Below, in pieces: positions 42,120-51,166 of a DNA stretch of 64,000 nucleotides (the stretch's first letter is position 1; every line of letters begins with the position of its first letter). Origin of the DNA: Spirochaetales bacterium. GTDB taxonomy: Bacteria > Spirochaetota > Spirochaetia > Treponematales > Treponemataceae. The translations under genes and the position numbers were made by a program. The notes under the pieces are model-generated. The model was not told where the DNA came from. It made no database searches and saw nothing but the letters and a program-made list of their open reading frames with translations. The stretch lies in assembly GCA_003252395.1 (NCBI GenBank), contig QKEL01000009.1, forward strand, positions 1 to 64,000. Direction: 5' to 3'.

Positions 42120-44360
42120 TCAAACCCGCCTAAACCGGATAATGGCGAAGGTCCAGTCCGAGCGCGAGAGCGGCAACGCGATGCCCGGTCCCATCAGGTC
42201 GGCCCCGTAAAGGAGCGCGCCCGCGGCGGGGAACCCCGCCAAAAGGCCGAGCCCCACGCTCGTTTCCGTTTCCTCCACGCGGTACGGCGAGTCCGGATCG
42301 AGCCCGTCCAGGCTCAATCTGCCCGTGCCCGGGTTTGGCGCGTTCATCTCGCGGTAGAAACAGAATAAAGCCTCGCTTTTATCCGGCAAGACGAAGATCC
42401 ATGCCGTCTCGTTACCCTCGAACGGGCTTTTCAGGCGCCAAAAATCTCCCGTGCGCACGATTCGTTCCCTTCGTTTCCACGCGGCGACCTGGCCCGCTAT
42501 GGCGCTCAATTCCCCTGTATCTAGGGCCGTCAGGTCCAATTCGTACCCGAAGGAACCGGTGAGGGCCGCGGCGCAGCGGAAATCAAAGGGCATAACCCGT
42601 CCCGTTTGATGGTTCGGCGAGGCGGAAACGTGGGCCGACATGCCGGAAAAGGGGTAGACCAGCGAGGTTCCCCACTGTATGCGCAATCGCTCCCGGGCGT
42701 CGGTGTCGTCACTGGTCCAGAATTGCGGCATGAAGTAGAGCATTCCCGGGTCGTAACGGCCGCCCCCGCTCGCGCATCCCTCGAACAGGACCCGCGGGAA
42801 ACGGGCGGTGAGTTCCCGCATGACCGCATAGGTCCCTTCCATGAAGCGTCGGGTAAACTCTCCCTGACGCTCCGCTCCGAGAGAAGCGGAGAATATGTCG
42901 GTGAGCGGGCGGTTGAAATCCCATTTGACGTAGGAAACGCCCGCGCCCTCGAGTACGCGCGCGATGGAGTCGATCAGATACCGGCGCACGTCTTCCCGGG
43001 TCATGTCGATCACCAGTTGGTTTCGGCATTCCTGCGGTTCGAGATCGGGCACGGTAACGGCCCAATCGGGATGCGCGCGATAGAGGTCGCTGTCCGGCGA
43101 GATCATTTCCGGCTCGAACCATAGGCCGAAGCGAAGGTCCCGTTTTTGCGCGTCCGCGGCAAGGGCCTCAAGGCCCCCCGGAAGTTTCTTCCGGTCACAG
43201 GTCCAGTCGCCGAGCGAGGTCCTGTCGTTATCCCGGCGGCCGAACCAGCCGTCGTCCAGGACGAAGAGCTCGATCCCCGTTCCCGCGCAGGCGTCCATAA
43301 GGGATACCAGCCTTCGGTGGTCGAAGTCGAAATAGGTGCCTTCCCAATTATTGATGAGCACGGGCCGCGGCGAATCGGCGAAGGCGGAGACGCAGAGGTT
43401 GTCGCGGTAGAGCCGGTGGTAGGTCCGCGAGAGGTCGCCCAAGCCGCGCGGGGCGTGCGCCAGCACCGCCTGGGGACTGGCCAAACGGTCGCCCGGCTCC
43501 AGACGCCAGGAAAAATCGGTACCGCAGGAAGAAACGACGATTCGCGACACGTCGAATTGGTCGGTATCCACGGAAATGGCGAAATCGCCGCTCCAGACGA
43601 GGGAGAAGCCCCAGGCCTTGCCCGACCGCTCGCCGGCGTCGGCGGTAACCAAGGCGGTAAAGGGGTTGAAGGCATGGCCCGAAAAACCGCGGTCGCTGCC
43701 GATAACCCGAAGGCCCCGGCGCACCGGCTGTCGGTCCGGTTGCCGTTCCCTCCCCCAGGAACCAGAGAGGGTGATCTGGTCCATTCCTCCCGACGGCAGG
43801 TATATCGCCGCCGAAGCGAGGTTACGGACCCGGATCGGCTCATCGCCCTCGTTGGTCAAGACCACGGAAGAGGCGATGGCGTTATGGCCCTCAATGAGGG
43901 TGAGGCGGAGTTCCGCCTTGAGCTTTCGAAAGGTATCCGCGAGGGTGAAGGTGAGGGTGCTCGCCTTCTCGCCGTCGCGGGCGCGAAGGGAGGGGAGGGG
44001 ATTCCCCAAACTGTCGGGCAAGGCCGGAAAGCCCTCGGAGAGTTCCGCCGACAGGAACCGGAGCCGCGCCGAAACCGTCCCGTCGGCGAAAACGATCCGT
44101 ACCGCGGCGGCCTTTACGTCGCCCGAACCGGCGCAGGGCAGCGCCAGGGGCGATGAATCGGGGCTCCAATCGCATCCCGGCATGGGCGGCGAGCGCGGAA
44201 CCGCGTCGAGCAGGTCCGCGTACGAGCCAAGCTCCCGGTTACCGGCGCGGGCCCCCCACCAGGCTTGGAATAGGAATCCGTCGCGGACGACGTAAAAAAG
44301 CGAGGCGTCGGGCGTGTCCAGTCGGTACACCCCGCGTTCGGCATCGAGCGTAATGGGCAT
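42120..44360 (-). CDS. GH36 alpha-galactosidase
   Basis: This 746-residue protein has no signal peptide, so it is likely cytoplasmic. It hydrolyses alpha-1,6-galactosides such as melibiose and raffinose. GH36 landmarks are VLDDGWFGRRDNDRTSLGDW, GLWFEPEMI, nucleophile Asp481 in VKWDFNRP, FEGCASGGGRYDPGML, and the acid/base Asp at about 552 in WTSDDTDARERL. Length matches tetrameric bacterial GH36 enzymes (about 720-750). It is a single gene between a convergent transglycosylase gene and an upstream chemoreceptor 23 bp away on the same strand, possibly co-transcribed. Confidence 0.95.
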   Translation of the reverse strand: MPITLDAERGVYRLDTPDASLFYVVRDGFLFQAWWGARAGNRELGSYADLLDAVPRSPPMPGCDWSPDSSPLALPCAGSGDVKAAAVRIVFADGTVSARLRFLSAELSEGFPALPDSLGNPLPSLRARDGEKASTLTFTLADTFRKLKAELRLTLIEGHNAIASSVVLTNEGDEPIRVRNLASAAIYLPSGGMDQITLSGSWGRERQPDRQPVRRGLRVIGSDRGFSGHAFNPFTALVTADAGERSGKAWGFSLVWSGDFAISVDTDQFDVSRIVVSSCGTDFSWRLEPGDRLASPQAVLAHAPRGLGDLSRTYHRLYRDNLCVSAFADSPRPVLINNWEGTYFDFDHRRLVSLMDACAGTGIELFVLDDGWFGRRDNDRTSLGDWTCDRKKLPGGLEALAADAQKRDLRFGLWFEPEMISPDSDLYRAHPDWAVTVPDLEPQECRNQLVIDMTREDVRRYLIDSIARVLEGAGVSYVKWDFNRPLTDIFSASLGAERQGEFTRRFMEGTYAVMRELTARFPRVLFEGCASGGGRYDPGMLYFMPQFWTSDDTDARERLRIQWGTSLVYPFSGMSAHVSASPNHQTGRVMPFDFRCAAALTGSFGYELDLTALDTGELSAIAGQVAAWKRRERIVRTGDFWRLKSPFEGNETAWIFVLPDKSEALFCFYREMNAPNPGTGRLSLDGLDPDSPYRVEETETSVGLGLLAGFPAAGALLYGADLMGPGIALPLSRSDWTFAIIRFRRV

Positions 44361-44383
44361 GGCGTATTGTCCCCTCTATGAAG

Positions 44384-46003
44384 TTAGGCGTGCAGGCTGA
44401 GTTTCTTGGCTTGCTCAATGTTCAGCGTTCCCGCCTCGGAAACGCTGTCGGTGGACCGGGAAATGCCTACCACGGCCGATTCGAGCCCGGAAACGAGGGC
44501 ACGGAGCTGTTCGGTTATCTTGGCGATATGCGCGAAAGACGTCCGCTGTTCCCCCACGCCCTCCGTCACTTCCCGGACCTTTTCCGCGCTGGACTCGGTA
44601 CTGGTGACCAACTCCCGCACCTGTACGACCATATCCTTCGCCCCGGTATCCATCTCCCCGATTCCCCGCAGAATCTCGTCGATCGCGCCCATTAAAGCGG
44701 CAGTCTCCGCGGTATTCCGTTCCACGAACCGGGTAAACTCTTCCATAAGCTTGCCGGTTTCGGCCACGGTGCGCCCGTTGTCCTGTAGGAGGGTTTCGAT
44801 GGTACCCGCGTTGCGTTGCGTCTCTTCCGAAAGCTTTCGGATTTCCTGCGCCACCACCGCGAAGCCCTTGCCCGCCGAGCCCGCCCGGGCCGCCTCGATG
44901 GAGGCGTTCATGGAAAGCAGGGCGGTTCGGCTCGCTATGTCCTGCACGGTTTGCACGAAGCCCCCGATTCCCGAAGACGAATGCTCCACCGAATCCATGC
45001 CTTCCCGCAGGCGGGTCAGCAATTCCCTCTGCCGCGAAGCTCCCGTGGCGATATCGTTCAGATTGTCGCGGCGGCGGGTCGCGATGGCGCTAATGCTTTC
45101 GATATTCGACGAAATTTCGGTGATGGTGGCCGAGGTCTCGTTTATCACCGCGTGTTGCGTGCCGAGTTCCCTCTCCATTTCCCGTGCCTTTCCCAGAATC
45201 GCCTCGCTGGCGCCCTCGAAGCGCCGCGTTTCGCCGGCCAGGCCGTCGGCGCTCTCGTGAATTTCCTGCTGCGCCGCGACGATCAGGTCGGAATGGCCGC
45301 GGACTTCCCGCACGGCGGCGAGGAGCCGGTCGCCGATGGCGATGCCCTCCTTCGCGTCCTGCACGAGGGAGCGGAACTCGGCGAACGATTTCCGTGCTAT
45401 CTTGCTCTCGCTCTCGGCCACGTCCAATAGTTCCCCGTAGAGGCGGTGCAAAACCATCAGGATCGTGTTTTCCAGGAGCAGGCCGATAAAGCCGGCGCCC
45501 GCCACCGCGATGGTTACCGTGGGGTACGCGAGAAGCGTGGGCCGGTAGAGGGTGGCGAAAAAAGCGAGCCACCCGACGACGACCGCCGCGAAGAAAAAGT
45601 AGATTTGCTTTTTCGAGAGCGAGACCATCATGTTGCATACCGCGACGGCGCCCGCGAACGCGAAGGGACGGTATGCCTCATGGGGCGAACCCTCGTATTT
45701 CATGAAAAAAAGAACGGAAAGGGCCGCCGCGGTCAGGGTCAACGTCATAAGCGCCACGGCCCGTTCCAGTTTTCCCGCGCGCAGCAGGAAGAGCGAGACG
45801 GCGAGGATAAGCGCCAGGCCCAGGAGCACGAAAAAGAAGGGGGTGAGGCCCGTGGACAGGTAAGAGACCGGCGGCAAAAACACGAACGCGATAAAACTGG
45901 CCAAGGCGGTAATAATGATATACGGAAGCTGTTGCGTGACGCGGAACGGCAGGCCGAGCAGGCGATCCGGCGGTATAAAACGGGAAGTATTAAATCCGGA
46001 CAT
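44384..46003 (-). CDS. Chemoreceptor with polytopic membrane sensor
   Basis: This 539-residue protein has no periplasmic loop domain. About six TM helices (about 27-190) form an embedded sensor, directly joined to a cytoplasmic signalling domain. The hairpin tip reads [20 protein letters not shown] followed by [18 protein letters not shown]. There is no HAMP. AAAGGGG precedes the ATG. Multi-helix sensors of this kind often monitor lipophilic or membrane-energy signals, which is inference. It sits upstream of the alpha-galactosidase gene on the same strand. Confidence 0.9.
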   Translation of the reverse strand: MSGFNTSRFIPPDRLLGLPFRVTQQLPYIIITALASFIAFVFLPPVSYLSTGLTPFFFVLLGLALILAVSLFLLRAGKLERAVALMTLTLTAAALSVLFFMKYEGSPHEAYRPFAFAGAVAVCNMMVSLSKKQIYFFFAAVVVGWLAFFATLYRPTLLAYPTVTIAVAGAGFIGLLLENTILMVLHRLYGELLDVAESESKIARKSFAEFRSLVQDAKEGIAIGDRLLAAVREVRGHSDLIVAAQQEIHESADGLAGETRRFEGASEAILGKAREMERELGTQHAVINETSATITEISSNIESISAIATRRRDNLNDIATGASRQRELLTRLREGMDSVEHSSSGIGGFVQTVQDIASRTALLSMNASIEAARAGSAGKGFAVVAQEIRKLSEETQRNAGTIETLLQDNGRTVAETGKLMEEFTRFVERNTAETAALMGAIDEILRGIGEMDTGAKDMVVQVRELVTSTESSAEKVREVTEGVGEQRTSFAHIAKITEQLRALVSGLESAVVGISRSTDSVSEAGTLNIEQAKKLSLHA

Positions 46004-46087
46004 GGCATCCCCTTTCTAAATGTATCCTTACGGAAGGAGCGGTTTTATCCAGTATACCACCGGGTTTTTCTGTGGTACAGTAAAAAT

Positions 46088-46978
46088 ATGTTGGTATCCC
46101 TTAAGAACAGGATTATTCAGCTCAAAGACGCGGACTCGGGCGGCTTAACGCAAATTGCCCTGGGCCTGGAATGCGACGGAACCCTGGTCATTACCGACGC
46201 CGACCACGACATTCCCCAATTTACCGAGCGGGTCCGCCTCAACGGCTTTCCGACGGACGAAGCCATCGCCGCGGCGGTATCCAATGCCTTGGGCGGCACG
46301 CGGGAATTCGTTAAGGCCCTCGACTCCACCATCGATCTCGACGCCTCCGTACTCGCCGGGCTCGGAAAAATGCCCGTGGACATTTTCGACAACGTCTATT
46401 TAGCCGAGGTAAAAGACGACGCCCTAATCCTGTGCGTGGACATGCGGAACTTTTCGGACTTTCTCTGCGCGAACCCGGAAGAGACCGTCTTCGATCTCAT
46501 CAAGGAGTTCACCTCGAACTTTCTTTCTTGCGTGAACCAGTTCGCCTTCGACTGTTCCTACTATAAGCTTATGGGCGACGGCGCCATCGTGATCTGGGAT
46601 AAGACCAGCCAAAAAACCGTTTCCGAGGCCCTCAACGTGTTCGACACGTACTCCGACTTCACCGAAGAGGAACTGTTCAAGCCGTACGGCGGCCTCGGCC
46701 TGGCCGGCGCCCTCGTATCCGAGAAGGTATTTAAATACGAAATTTCCGCCGAAGCCTCGCAGCTCAAGTATCGCGATTACGTGGGCTACGGGATAAACCT
46801 CGCCTGCAGGCTACAGGCCTTGGCCCATAAAGACGAGTTGATCATTAACCAGGCGTTGCGGAAGACGGGCTATGTTCCGTCCGAATCCCGCGCCGACGAA
46901 CGCGTTCTCGGGGAACTCCAACGCCTCAAAGGGCTTCGGGACGAGGATTCCCGCGAAGCCCTTTTTTACCGGCGCTAG
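46088..46978 (+). CDS. Class III nucleotide cyclase domain protein
   Basis: This 296-residue protein has an N-terminal region (1-105) of unknown type, then a class III cyclase homology domain. Metal ligands Asp118 (CVDMRNFSDF) and Asp164 (KLMGDGAIVIWD) are present, with Lys160 in the purine-recognition position and Asn237/Arg241 in GINLACRLQA for transition-state binding. All key residues are kept, so cyclic AMP or GMP synthesis is plausible. No TM segment is seen. ATG 46088 lies 6 nt after TACAGT (46076-46081) with no ribosome site. Confidence 0.85.
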   Translation: MLVSLKNRIIQLKDADSGGLTQIALGLECDGTLVITDADHDIPQFTERVRLNGFPTDEAIAAAVSNALGGTREFVKALDSTIDLDASVLAGLGKMPVDIFDNVYLAEVKDDALILCVDMRNFSDFLCANPEETVFDLIKEFTSNFLSCVNQFAFDCSYYKLMGDGAIVIWDKTSQKTVSEALNVFDTYSDFTEEELFKPYGGLGLAGALVSEKVFKYEISAEASQLKYRDYVGYGINLACRLQALAHKDELIINQALRKTGYVPSESRADERVLGELQRLKGLRDEDSREALFYRR

Positions 46979-46980
46979 AG

Positions 46981-47060
46981 GCTTTCTCAATCCGAGGCTA
47001 TCTCAATCCGAGGCTATCTCAATCCGAGGCTATCTCAATCCGAGGCTATCTCAATCCGAT
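46981..47060. repeat. Five tandem copies of a 16-bp repeat
   Basis: The unit GCTATCTCAATCCGAG is repeated head-to-tail five times. The first copy has TT for TA at its third base pair step and the last ends in T. The array fills the gap between the convergent cyclase and dehydrogenase genes and supplies the last codons and stop of the dehydrogenase. Confidence 0.95.
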
Positions 47061-48301
47061 GGCGTTTCGCCGTCGGCGCAGGTATCGTCCTCGTCGGTAA
47101 ACCGTTCGCTCTCGTAGCTAAACGGCTTCCTGCAAACCTGCCGCCCCGCGATCTCGGTGTCCGAGGGGGCCGCCGGGCTCGTTACGGCGGGCGGTACGGT
47201 ATCGACCCAGCACGCGGCGCCGCTTTCCCGTACGCATTCCGCGCCCTTTCCCGTTCCCTCGCAGTGATAGCAAATCTCGTTGTCCAGGGGTTTCCCCGTC
47301 GCCCAAGCGTCTATGTTCGCGAGCGTCACGCGCGCGATCTCGCCGAGGGCTTCCTCGGTCAGAAAGGCCTGGTGGGCCGTAAGAATCACGTTCGGCAGTT
47401 GCATGAGACGGGCCAGCAGATCGTCCCGGATGGGCGCCATGGACCAATCCTCGAAGAAATAGAGCTCCTCTTCCTCGTACACGTCGAGTCCCGCCCCCCG
47501 TATCCGGTCGGTTTTAAGGGCTTCCACCAGGGCCCGGGTATCGATGAGGCCGCCGCGTCCCGTATTGACGATTATCGCCTCGCGCTTCATGAGGGCGATG
47601 CTCCGCTCGTTTATCATATAGCGGTTTTCGGGGGTGAGCGGGCAATGGAGGCTGATCACGTCGGACTGGCGATACAGGGTATCCCGGTCCACGTAGGTCG
47701 CCTGGCCCCCCGGCATGGCGTTTATCGATTCAACGAAGGCCTCGTCGGGGTAGGGATCGGATAGGAGCAGTTTCATCCCGTATCCCGCCAGAATACGGCC
47801 GAGTATCTTGCCGATTTTACCGGTGCCGATTATCCCCGCGGTTTTGCCGTACAAGTCCCTGCCGACAAGCCCGGAAAGGGCGAAATTACCGTCCCTAATG
47901 CGGTTGTAGGCCACGTGCACCTTGCGGTTCAACGTTTGCAGAAGCGCCGCCGCGTGTTCCGCCACCGCATGGGGAGAATAGGCGGGAACCCGGACCACGT
48001 GAACCCGCTCCCACACGGCTTCCAGGTCCACGTTGTTGTAGCCGGCGCACCGAAGCGCGACCAGGCGAATCCCGTACTTTTCCAGGTCCGTCGCGACGTC
48101 GCGGTCCACGCGGTCGTTCACGAAGGCGCATACCGCGTCATGTCCCTGGGCAAGCTTCACCGTGGACGCCGAAAGCTTGCTCTCGAAATAATCTATCTCA
48201 AACTCCGTCTCCGCGAAGTTGGAATCCCTCAAGGCGGCGCCGAACCAGGCGCGGTCATAGGGCTTTGCGTCGAAAAACGCGATCTTCACCCTTTTTTTCA
48301 T
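47051..48301 (-). CDS. D-2-hydroxyacid dehydrogenase with cysteine-rich tail
   Basis: This 416-residue NAD-dependent dehydrogenase is of the fermentative D-lactate type. The Rossmann motif is GIIGTGKIGKILGRIL; catalytic residues lie in NTGRGGLID (Arg), GLDVYEEEE (Glu) and TAHQAFLTEEAL (His). Normal members end near residue 335. This one has an extra tail of about 75 residues with paired cysteines (CYHCEGTGKGAEC, GAACW, QVCRK) and an acidic end. ATG 48301 has GGGAGG upstream; the frame above it is non-coding leader. The 3' end runs into the 16-bp repeat array. Confidence 0.88.
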   Translation of the reverse strand: MKKRVKIAFFDAKPYDRAWFGAALRDSNFAETEFEIDYFESKLSASTVKLAQGHDAVCAFVNDRVDRDVATDLEKYGIRLVALRCAGYNNVDLEAVWERVHVVRVPAYSPHAVAEHAAALLQTLNRKVHVAYNRIRDGNFALSGLVGRDLYGKTAGIIGTGKIGKILGRILAGYGMKLLLSDPYPDEAFVESINAMPGGQATYVDRDTLYRQSDVISLHCPLTPENRYMINERSIALMKREAIIVNTGRGGLIDTRALVEALKTDRIRGAGLDVYEEEELYFFEDWSMAPIRDDLLARLMQLPNVILTAHQAFLTEEALGEIARVTLANIDAWATGKPLDNEICYHCEGTGKGAECVRESGAACWVDTVPPAVTSPAAPSDTEIAGRQVCRKPFSYESERFTDEDDTCADGETPSD

Positions 48302-48402
48302 AAGACCTCCCTTGCCAGGAATTTTTTTGGAAAACCCCTTGCGTACACCGTAAATATACGGGTGCGTGTTAGCTGTGGGAAACAAAAAAGAGGGAATAAG
48401 CG

Positions 48403-48437
48403 AAAAAAAACCGGACAACCTGAAGGTTATCCGGTTT
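48403..48437 (-). terminator. Terminator of tRNA-Val
   Basis: Read leftward, AAACCGGATAACC pairs with GGTTGTCCGGTTT around a TTCA loop, followed by a T run. The stem begins right at the tRNA 3' end. Confidence 0.9.
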
Positions 48438-48510
48438 GGGCAATACTGGGATCGAACCAGTGACCCCTACCATGTCAAGGTAATACTCTAACCAGCTGAG
48501 CTAATTGCCC
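48437..48510 (-). tRNA. tRNA-Val (anticodon GAC)
   Basis: The acceptor GGGCAAT pairs with ATTGCCC, the D arm is GCTCAGCTGGTTAGAGT, the anticodon loop TTGACAT and the T arm TGGTTCGATCCCA. It has 74 nt including discriminator A; CCA is not encoded. Confidence 0.97.
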
Positions 48511-48551
48511 GTCGCGTCGGAACGCTTTGTTAAAATAATTCAAAAAGAGGA

Positions 48552-48579
48552 TTGTGTCAAGACCGAGTAGTCGTATACT
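48552..48579 (+). promoter_or_regulatory. Promoter of the desulfoferrodoxin gene
   Basis: TTGTGT (48552-48557), a 16-nt spacer and TATACT (48574-48579) are present. AGGAGA and ATG 48641 follow a leader of about 55 nt. Confidence 0.6.
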
Positions 48580-48640
48580 GTTAAGTAGCCGGTTCGCCTG
48601 AACGGCCCGGCCGATATTACCATTTCTAGGAGATGTATCA

Positions 48641-49027
48641 ATGTGTAACGAACCGAAATTTTTCATCTGCAAGCATTGCGGCAACATCGTCGGCATGGTG
48701 CGCAATTCCGGCGTGCCCGTGGTCTGCTGCGGCGAGGAAATGGCCGAGCTGAAGGCCAACACCGTGGACGCGGCGAAGGAAAAGCACGTTCCCGTTATTA
48801 CCGTCTCCGGCTCGACCGTAACCGTGAAAGTCGGGTCGGTAGAGCACCCCATGACCGCCGAGCATTCGATTCAGTGGATCTATCTCGAAACCGCGAAAGG
48901 GGCCCAGCGCAAATGCCTCTCTCCCGGCGAAAAGCCCGAGGCGACCTTCGCGATCACCGCCGACGACAAGGTCTTGGCGGCTTACGAGTACTGCAACCTC
49001 CACGGCCTCTGGATGGCCAAGGCGTAA
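48641..49027 (+). CDS. dfx: Desulfoferrodoxin (superoxide reductase)
   Basis: This 128-residue protein reduces superoxide to hydrogen peroxide without making oxygen. An N-terminal desulforedoxin-type Fe(Cys)4 site uses CKHCG and CCGEEM. The catalytic Fe(His)4Cys site uses EKHVPVI (with the conserved Glu and Lys), EHPMTAEHSIQW and the C-terminal CNLHGLW. It is therefore the two-iron class, unlike the one-iron neelaredoxin of some treponemes. A rubredoxin gene at 15.1 kb can supply its electron donor. The ribosome site AGGAG is clear. Confidence 0.95.
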   Translation: MCNEPKFFICKHCGNIVGMVRNSGVPVVCCGEEMAELKANTVDAAKEKHVPVITVSGSTVTVKVGSVEHPMTAEHSIQWIYLETAKGAQRKCLSPGEKPEATFAITADDKVLAAYEYCNLHGLWMAKA

Positions 49028-49155
49028 AGGCCCGGCCTTTGAAGGCACGGCGTACTGAGCTGAGCGAAAAACTTCTTTGGATCGTATTGACACTTTTTCC
49101 GCCATTTGATACAGTGTCCCTCGTCAACGTCACGGAAACGGAGCGTTGACGGTTC

Positions 49156-49237
49156 GCGGCGATGGTGGAATTGGTAGACACGCTAGCTTGAGGTGCTAGT
49201 GGGGCGACCCATGGAAGTTCAAGTCTTCTTCGCCGCA
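49156..49237 (+). tRNA. tRNA-Leu (anticodon GAG), integration target
   Basis: The acceptor GCGGCGA pairs with TCGCCGC. There is the leucine D arm TTGGTAGACA, an anticodon loop with GAG flanked by GCTAG arms, a long variable arm and the T arm GAAGTTCAAGTCTTC. An AT-rich element with its integrase gene first begins right after the 3' end. Confidence 0.97.
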
Positions 49238-49260
49238 ACTCCTTATAAAATAAGGAATTA

Positions 49261-49294
49261 AAGCCTTCCTGATTAACTCGGGAAGGCTTTTTTT
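49261..49294 (+). terminator. Terminator after tRNA-Leu
   Basis: The stem AAGCCTTCC pairs with GGAAGGCTT around an 11-nt loop and is followed by T7. Confidence 0.9.
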
Positions 49295-49426
49295 ATGTCC
49301 TGATTTGATCGTTTGGGACCATTTTAGGACCACTTCGCCTTTTACCGTCCGATTTCCTTCAAAAATGCACAAAACATCGAAACGAACCGCTGAAAAAGCA
49401 TAGTTCAGTATGATGAGGAGGAAATG

Positions 49427-50614
49427 ATGGCACGTTATAGCGCACCCTATCGCCTTTTGAAGCCCACAACAAAGGGCGGAAACTATTATTACAGGTTAGG
49501 AAACGATCCGAAACGGATTAGGCATTCGACAGGTTGTAAAAATGAATCTGCCGCTCGTGCTTTTTGCGAGAATTTGCTCGCTGAAGGACAGAATAGTGGT
49601 CCCACAATGGTCTTAGCGCACTTTGCGGATGACTTTTTCATTGAAGGTCGGTGTCAATTCCTCTCTGACAAGAAAAGTGATGGACATCCGATCACTCCTA
49701 AGCTTGCCCAAGATTATCGTGCTTACCTCGATAACTACATTCTCCCATACTTTGGACAGACCAAACTAGCAGAAATCACAACTGCATCCATCAGGCGTTG
49801 GCGAAATGCGATTATGGATCGGTCCTTTGTCCCAGCAACCCTTCGAACAGGAAAACCGCCAGCAGCGGAAACGATCAACAAAGTCGTTAGAATCTTTAAG
49901 ATTGTTCTTGATTACGCGGAAGATGAGGAATTTATTACCAAAAATCCGATCAATAAAATCGACTTCCTATCCCGTGAAAGCTATAAACGCCGCGACATCT
50001 TAACAAAAGATGAAATAAAACTACTTTTCCCTAAGGATGACAAAGAACTGCTTACCATCTGGGGAACTGTTGAAAAAATAGCTTTAATTCATGTTTTAAT
50101 CACTAGTGGTATGCGATCAGGTGAAGTTCGCGCTTTAAAATGGACAGATGTTGATTGGGAAAATAATGGCATCAAGATTACCAAAGCAATAAAGGAGGAT
50201 CGTAGTATTGGAACTACCAAGAGCGGAACAATGAGAGGAACAATACTGCCTAAACAAACCATTCATTATCTCAAGCAATGGAAGGAAACCGCAAATTGTC
50301 CCGAAAATGAATTTATTTTTCAGGGACAGAAACCTTATACCCCTGCATCACCCCAAAAACTGCGCGATGCATTCCTCAGAGGATTAAAAAAGGTTGGTAT
50401 AAACCAAGACGGAAAACGAAATCTCGTTATTCACTCCCTGCGGCATACGTATAATACCACAATGCTCGAAGTTATGGACCCAGCCGATCTTCGCTCTGTT
50501 GTTGGTCATTCATCAGAAGTTATGACCATGAGGTATAGTCATCAAACACCTGAGAATGTAATCAAAATTGTAAAAAAGAGATACAAGAAAACTATTGATA
50601 AAATTTGGGAATAA
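49427..50614 (+). CDS. int: Tyrosine recombinase integrase
   Basis: This 395-residue site-specific recombinase has an N-terminal arm-binding region (1-60), a SAM-like core-binding domain (about 85-175) and a catalytic domain with the complete set Arg230 (TSGMRSGEV), Lys265, His336-x-x-Arg339 (IHSLRH), His361 (GHSS) and nucleophile Tyr370 (RYSH). ATG 49427 is correctly spaced from GAGGAGG (49415-49421); ATG 49424 is too close. Its position 190 bp from tRNA-Leu identifies that tRNA gene as the attachment site. Confidence 0.95.
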   Translation: MARYSAPYRLLKPTTKGGNYYYRLGNDPKRIRHSTGCKNESAARAFCENLLAEGQNSGPTMVLAHFADDFFIEGRCQFLSDKKSDGHPITPKLAQDYRAYLDNYILPYFGQTKLAEITTASIRRWRNAIMDRSFVPATLRTGKPPAAETINKVVRIFKIVLDYAEDEEFITKNPINKIDFLSRESYKRRDILTKDEIKLLFPKDDKELLTIWGTVEKIALIHVLITSGMRSGEVRALKWTDVDWENNGIKITKAIKEDRSIGTTKSGTMRGTILPKQTIHYLKQWKETANCPENEFIFQGQKPYTPASPQKLRDAFLRGLKKVGINQDGKRNLVIHSLRHTYNTTMLEVMDPADLRSVVGHSSEVMTMRYSHQTPENVIKIVKKRYKKTIDKIWE

Positions 50615-50653
50615 TTACGCTCCACCACAAAGATAAACCCATGGAGGAACACC

Positions 50654-51085
50654 ATGGAGTTTATTAAAGTAATAAAGGAAATTCAAAATAAGAACGCTCG
50701 CAAAAAAGGTTTTAAGGCGTATATTGCTTCAGGTAAAATTTACCTCAGTAAAATCTTCGCTTATCAACGTGTGGGCGATTTTTACACCCCCATTCCCAAA
50801 TACGCCGAAGCGGTAAAAATGATTTTTTCAATGCTAATTAGCGGAGAATCTCTACCAGCAATCAAAGAAAAGCTCGATAAAGATGGATTTCGAGATTCGT
50901 CAAATAACAAATATACCATAGGTAGGGTGGTATCCCTTATACGCCCTATATATAGTGGATACCTCAAGCAAGGACTTTCATATTCTCATGTTGAAAATGT
51001 CGAGCCGATTGTTACCTTGCCAGAATATAAAACTGCCAAAAAGAAGTTGGATGGAGAGCTTAAAAAAATAAAAAGAGTTCAATGA
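50654..51085 (+). CDS. Recombinase-domain protein without catalytic domain
   Basis: This 143-residue protein resembles the central Recombinase domain of large serine recombinases: ...PKYAEAVKMIFSMLISGES, then a helix, KYTIGRVVSLIRPIYSGYLK, then EYKTAKKKLDGEL. The N-terminal catalytic resolvase domain with its serine is absent and there is no sign of it upstream, where a clean ribosome site (GGAGGA) precedes the ATG. It follows the integrase by 40 bp and may be a DNA-binding accessory factor such as a directionality factor, or a remnant. Basic overall. Confidence 0.6.
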   Translation: MEFIKVIKEIQNKNARKKGFKAYIASGKIYLSKIFAYQRVGDFYTPIPKYAEAVKMIFSMLISGESLPAIKEKLDKDGFRDSSNNKYTIGRVVSLIRPIYSGYLKQGLSYSHVENVEPIVTLPEYKTAKKKLDGELKKIKRVQ

Positions 51086-51166
51086 AAAAAATACTTAATT
51101 TGGAGATTTCTTTGATTTATTTTCGACTTTATGTTACTATAAAATCACTTAAGGAGGACTGAGTTT

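Noticed and set aside
46981..47060. CRISPR array
   Set aside because: The units are 16 bp and directly adjacent with no spacers, and no cas genes are present. It is a simple tandem repeat.
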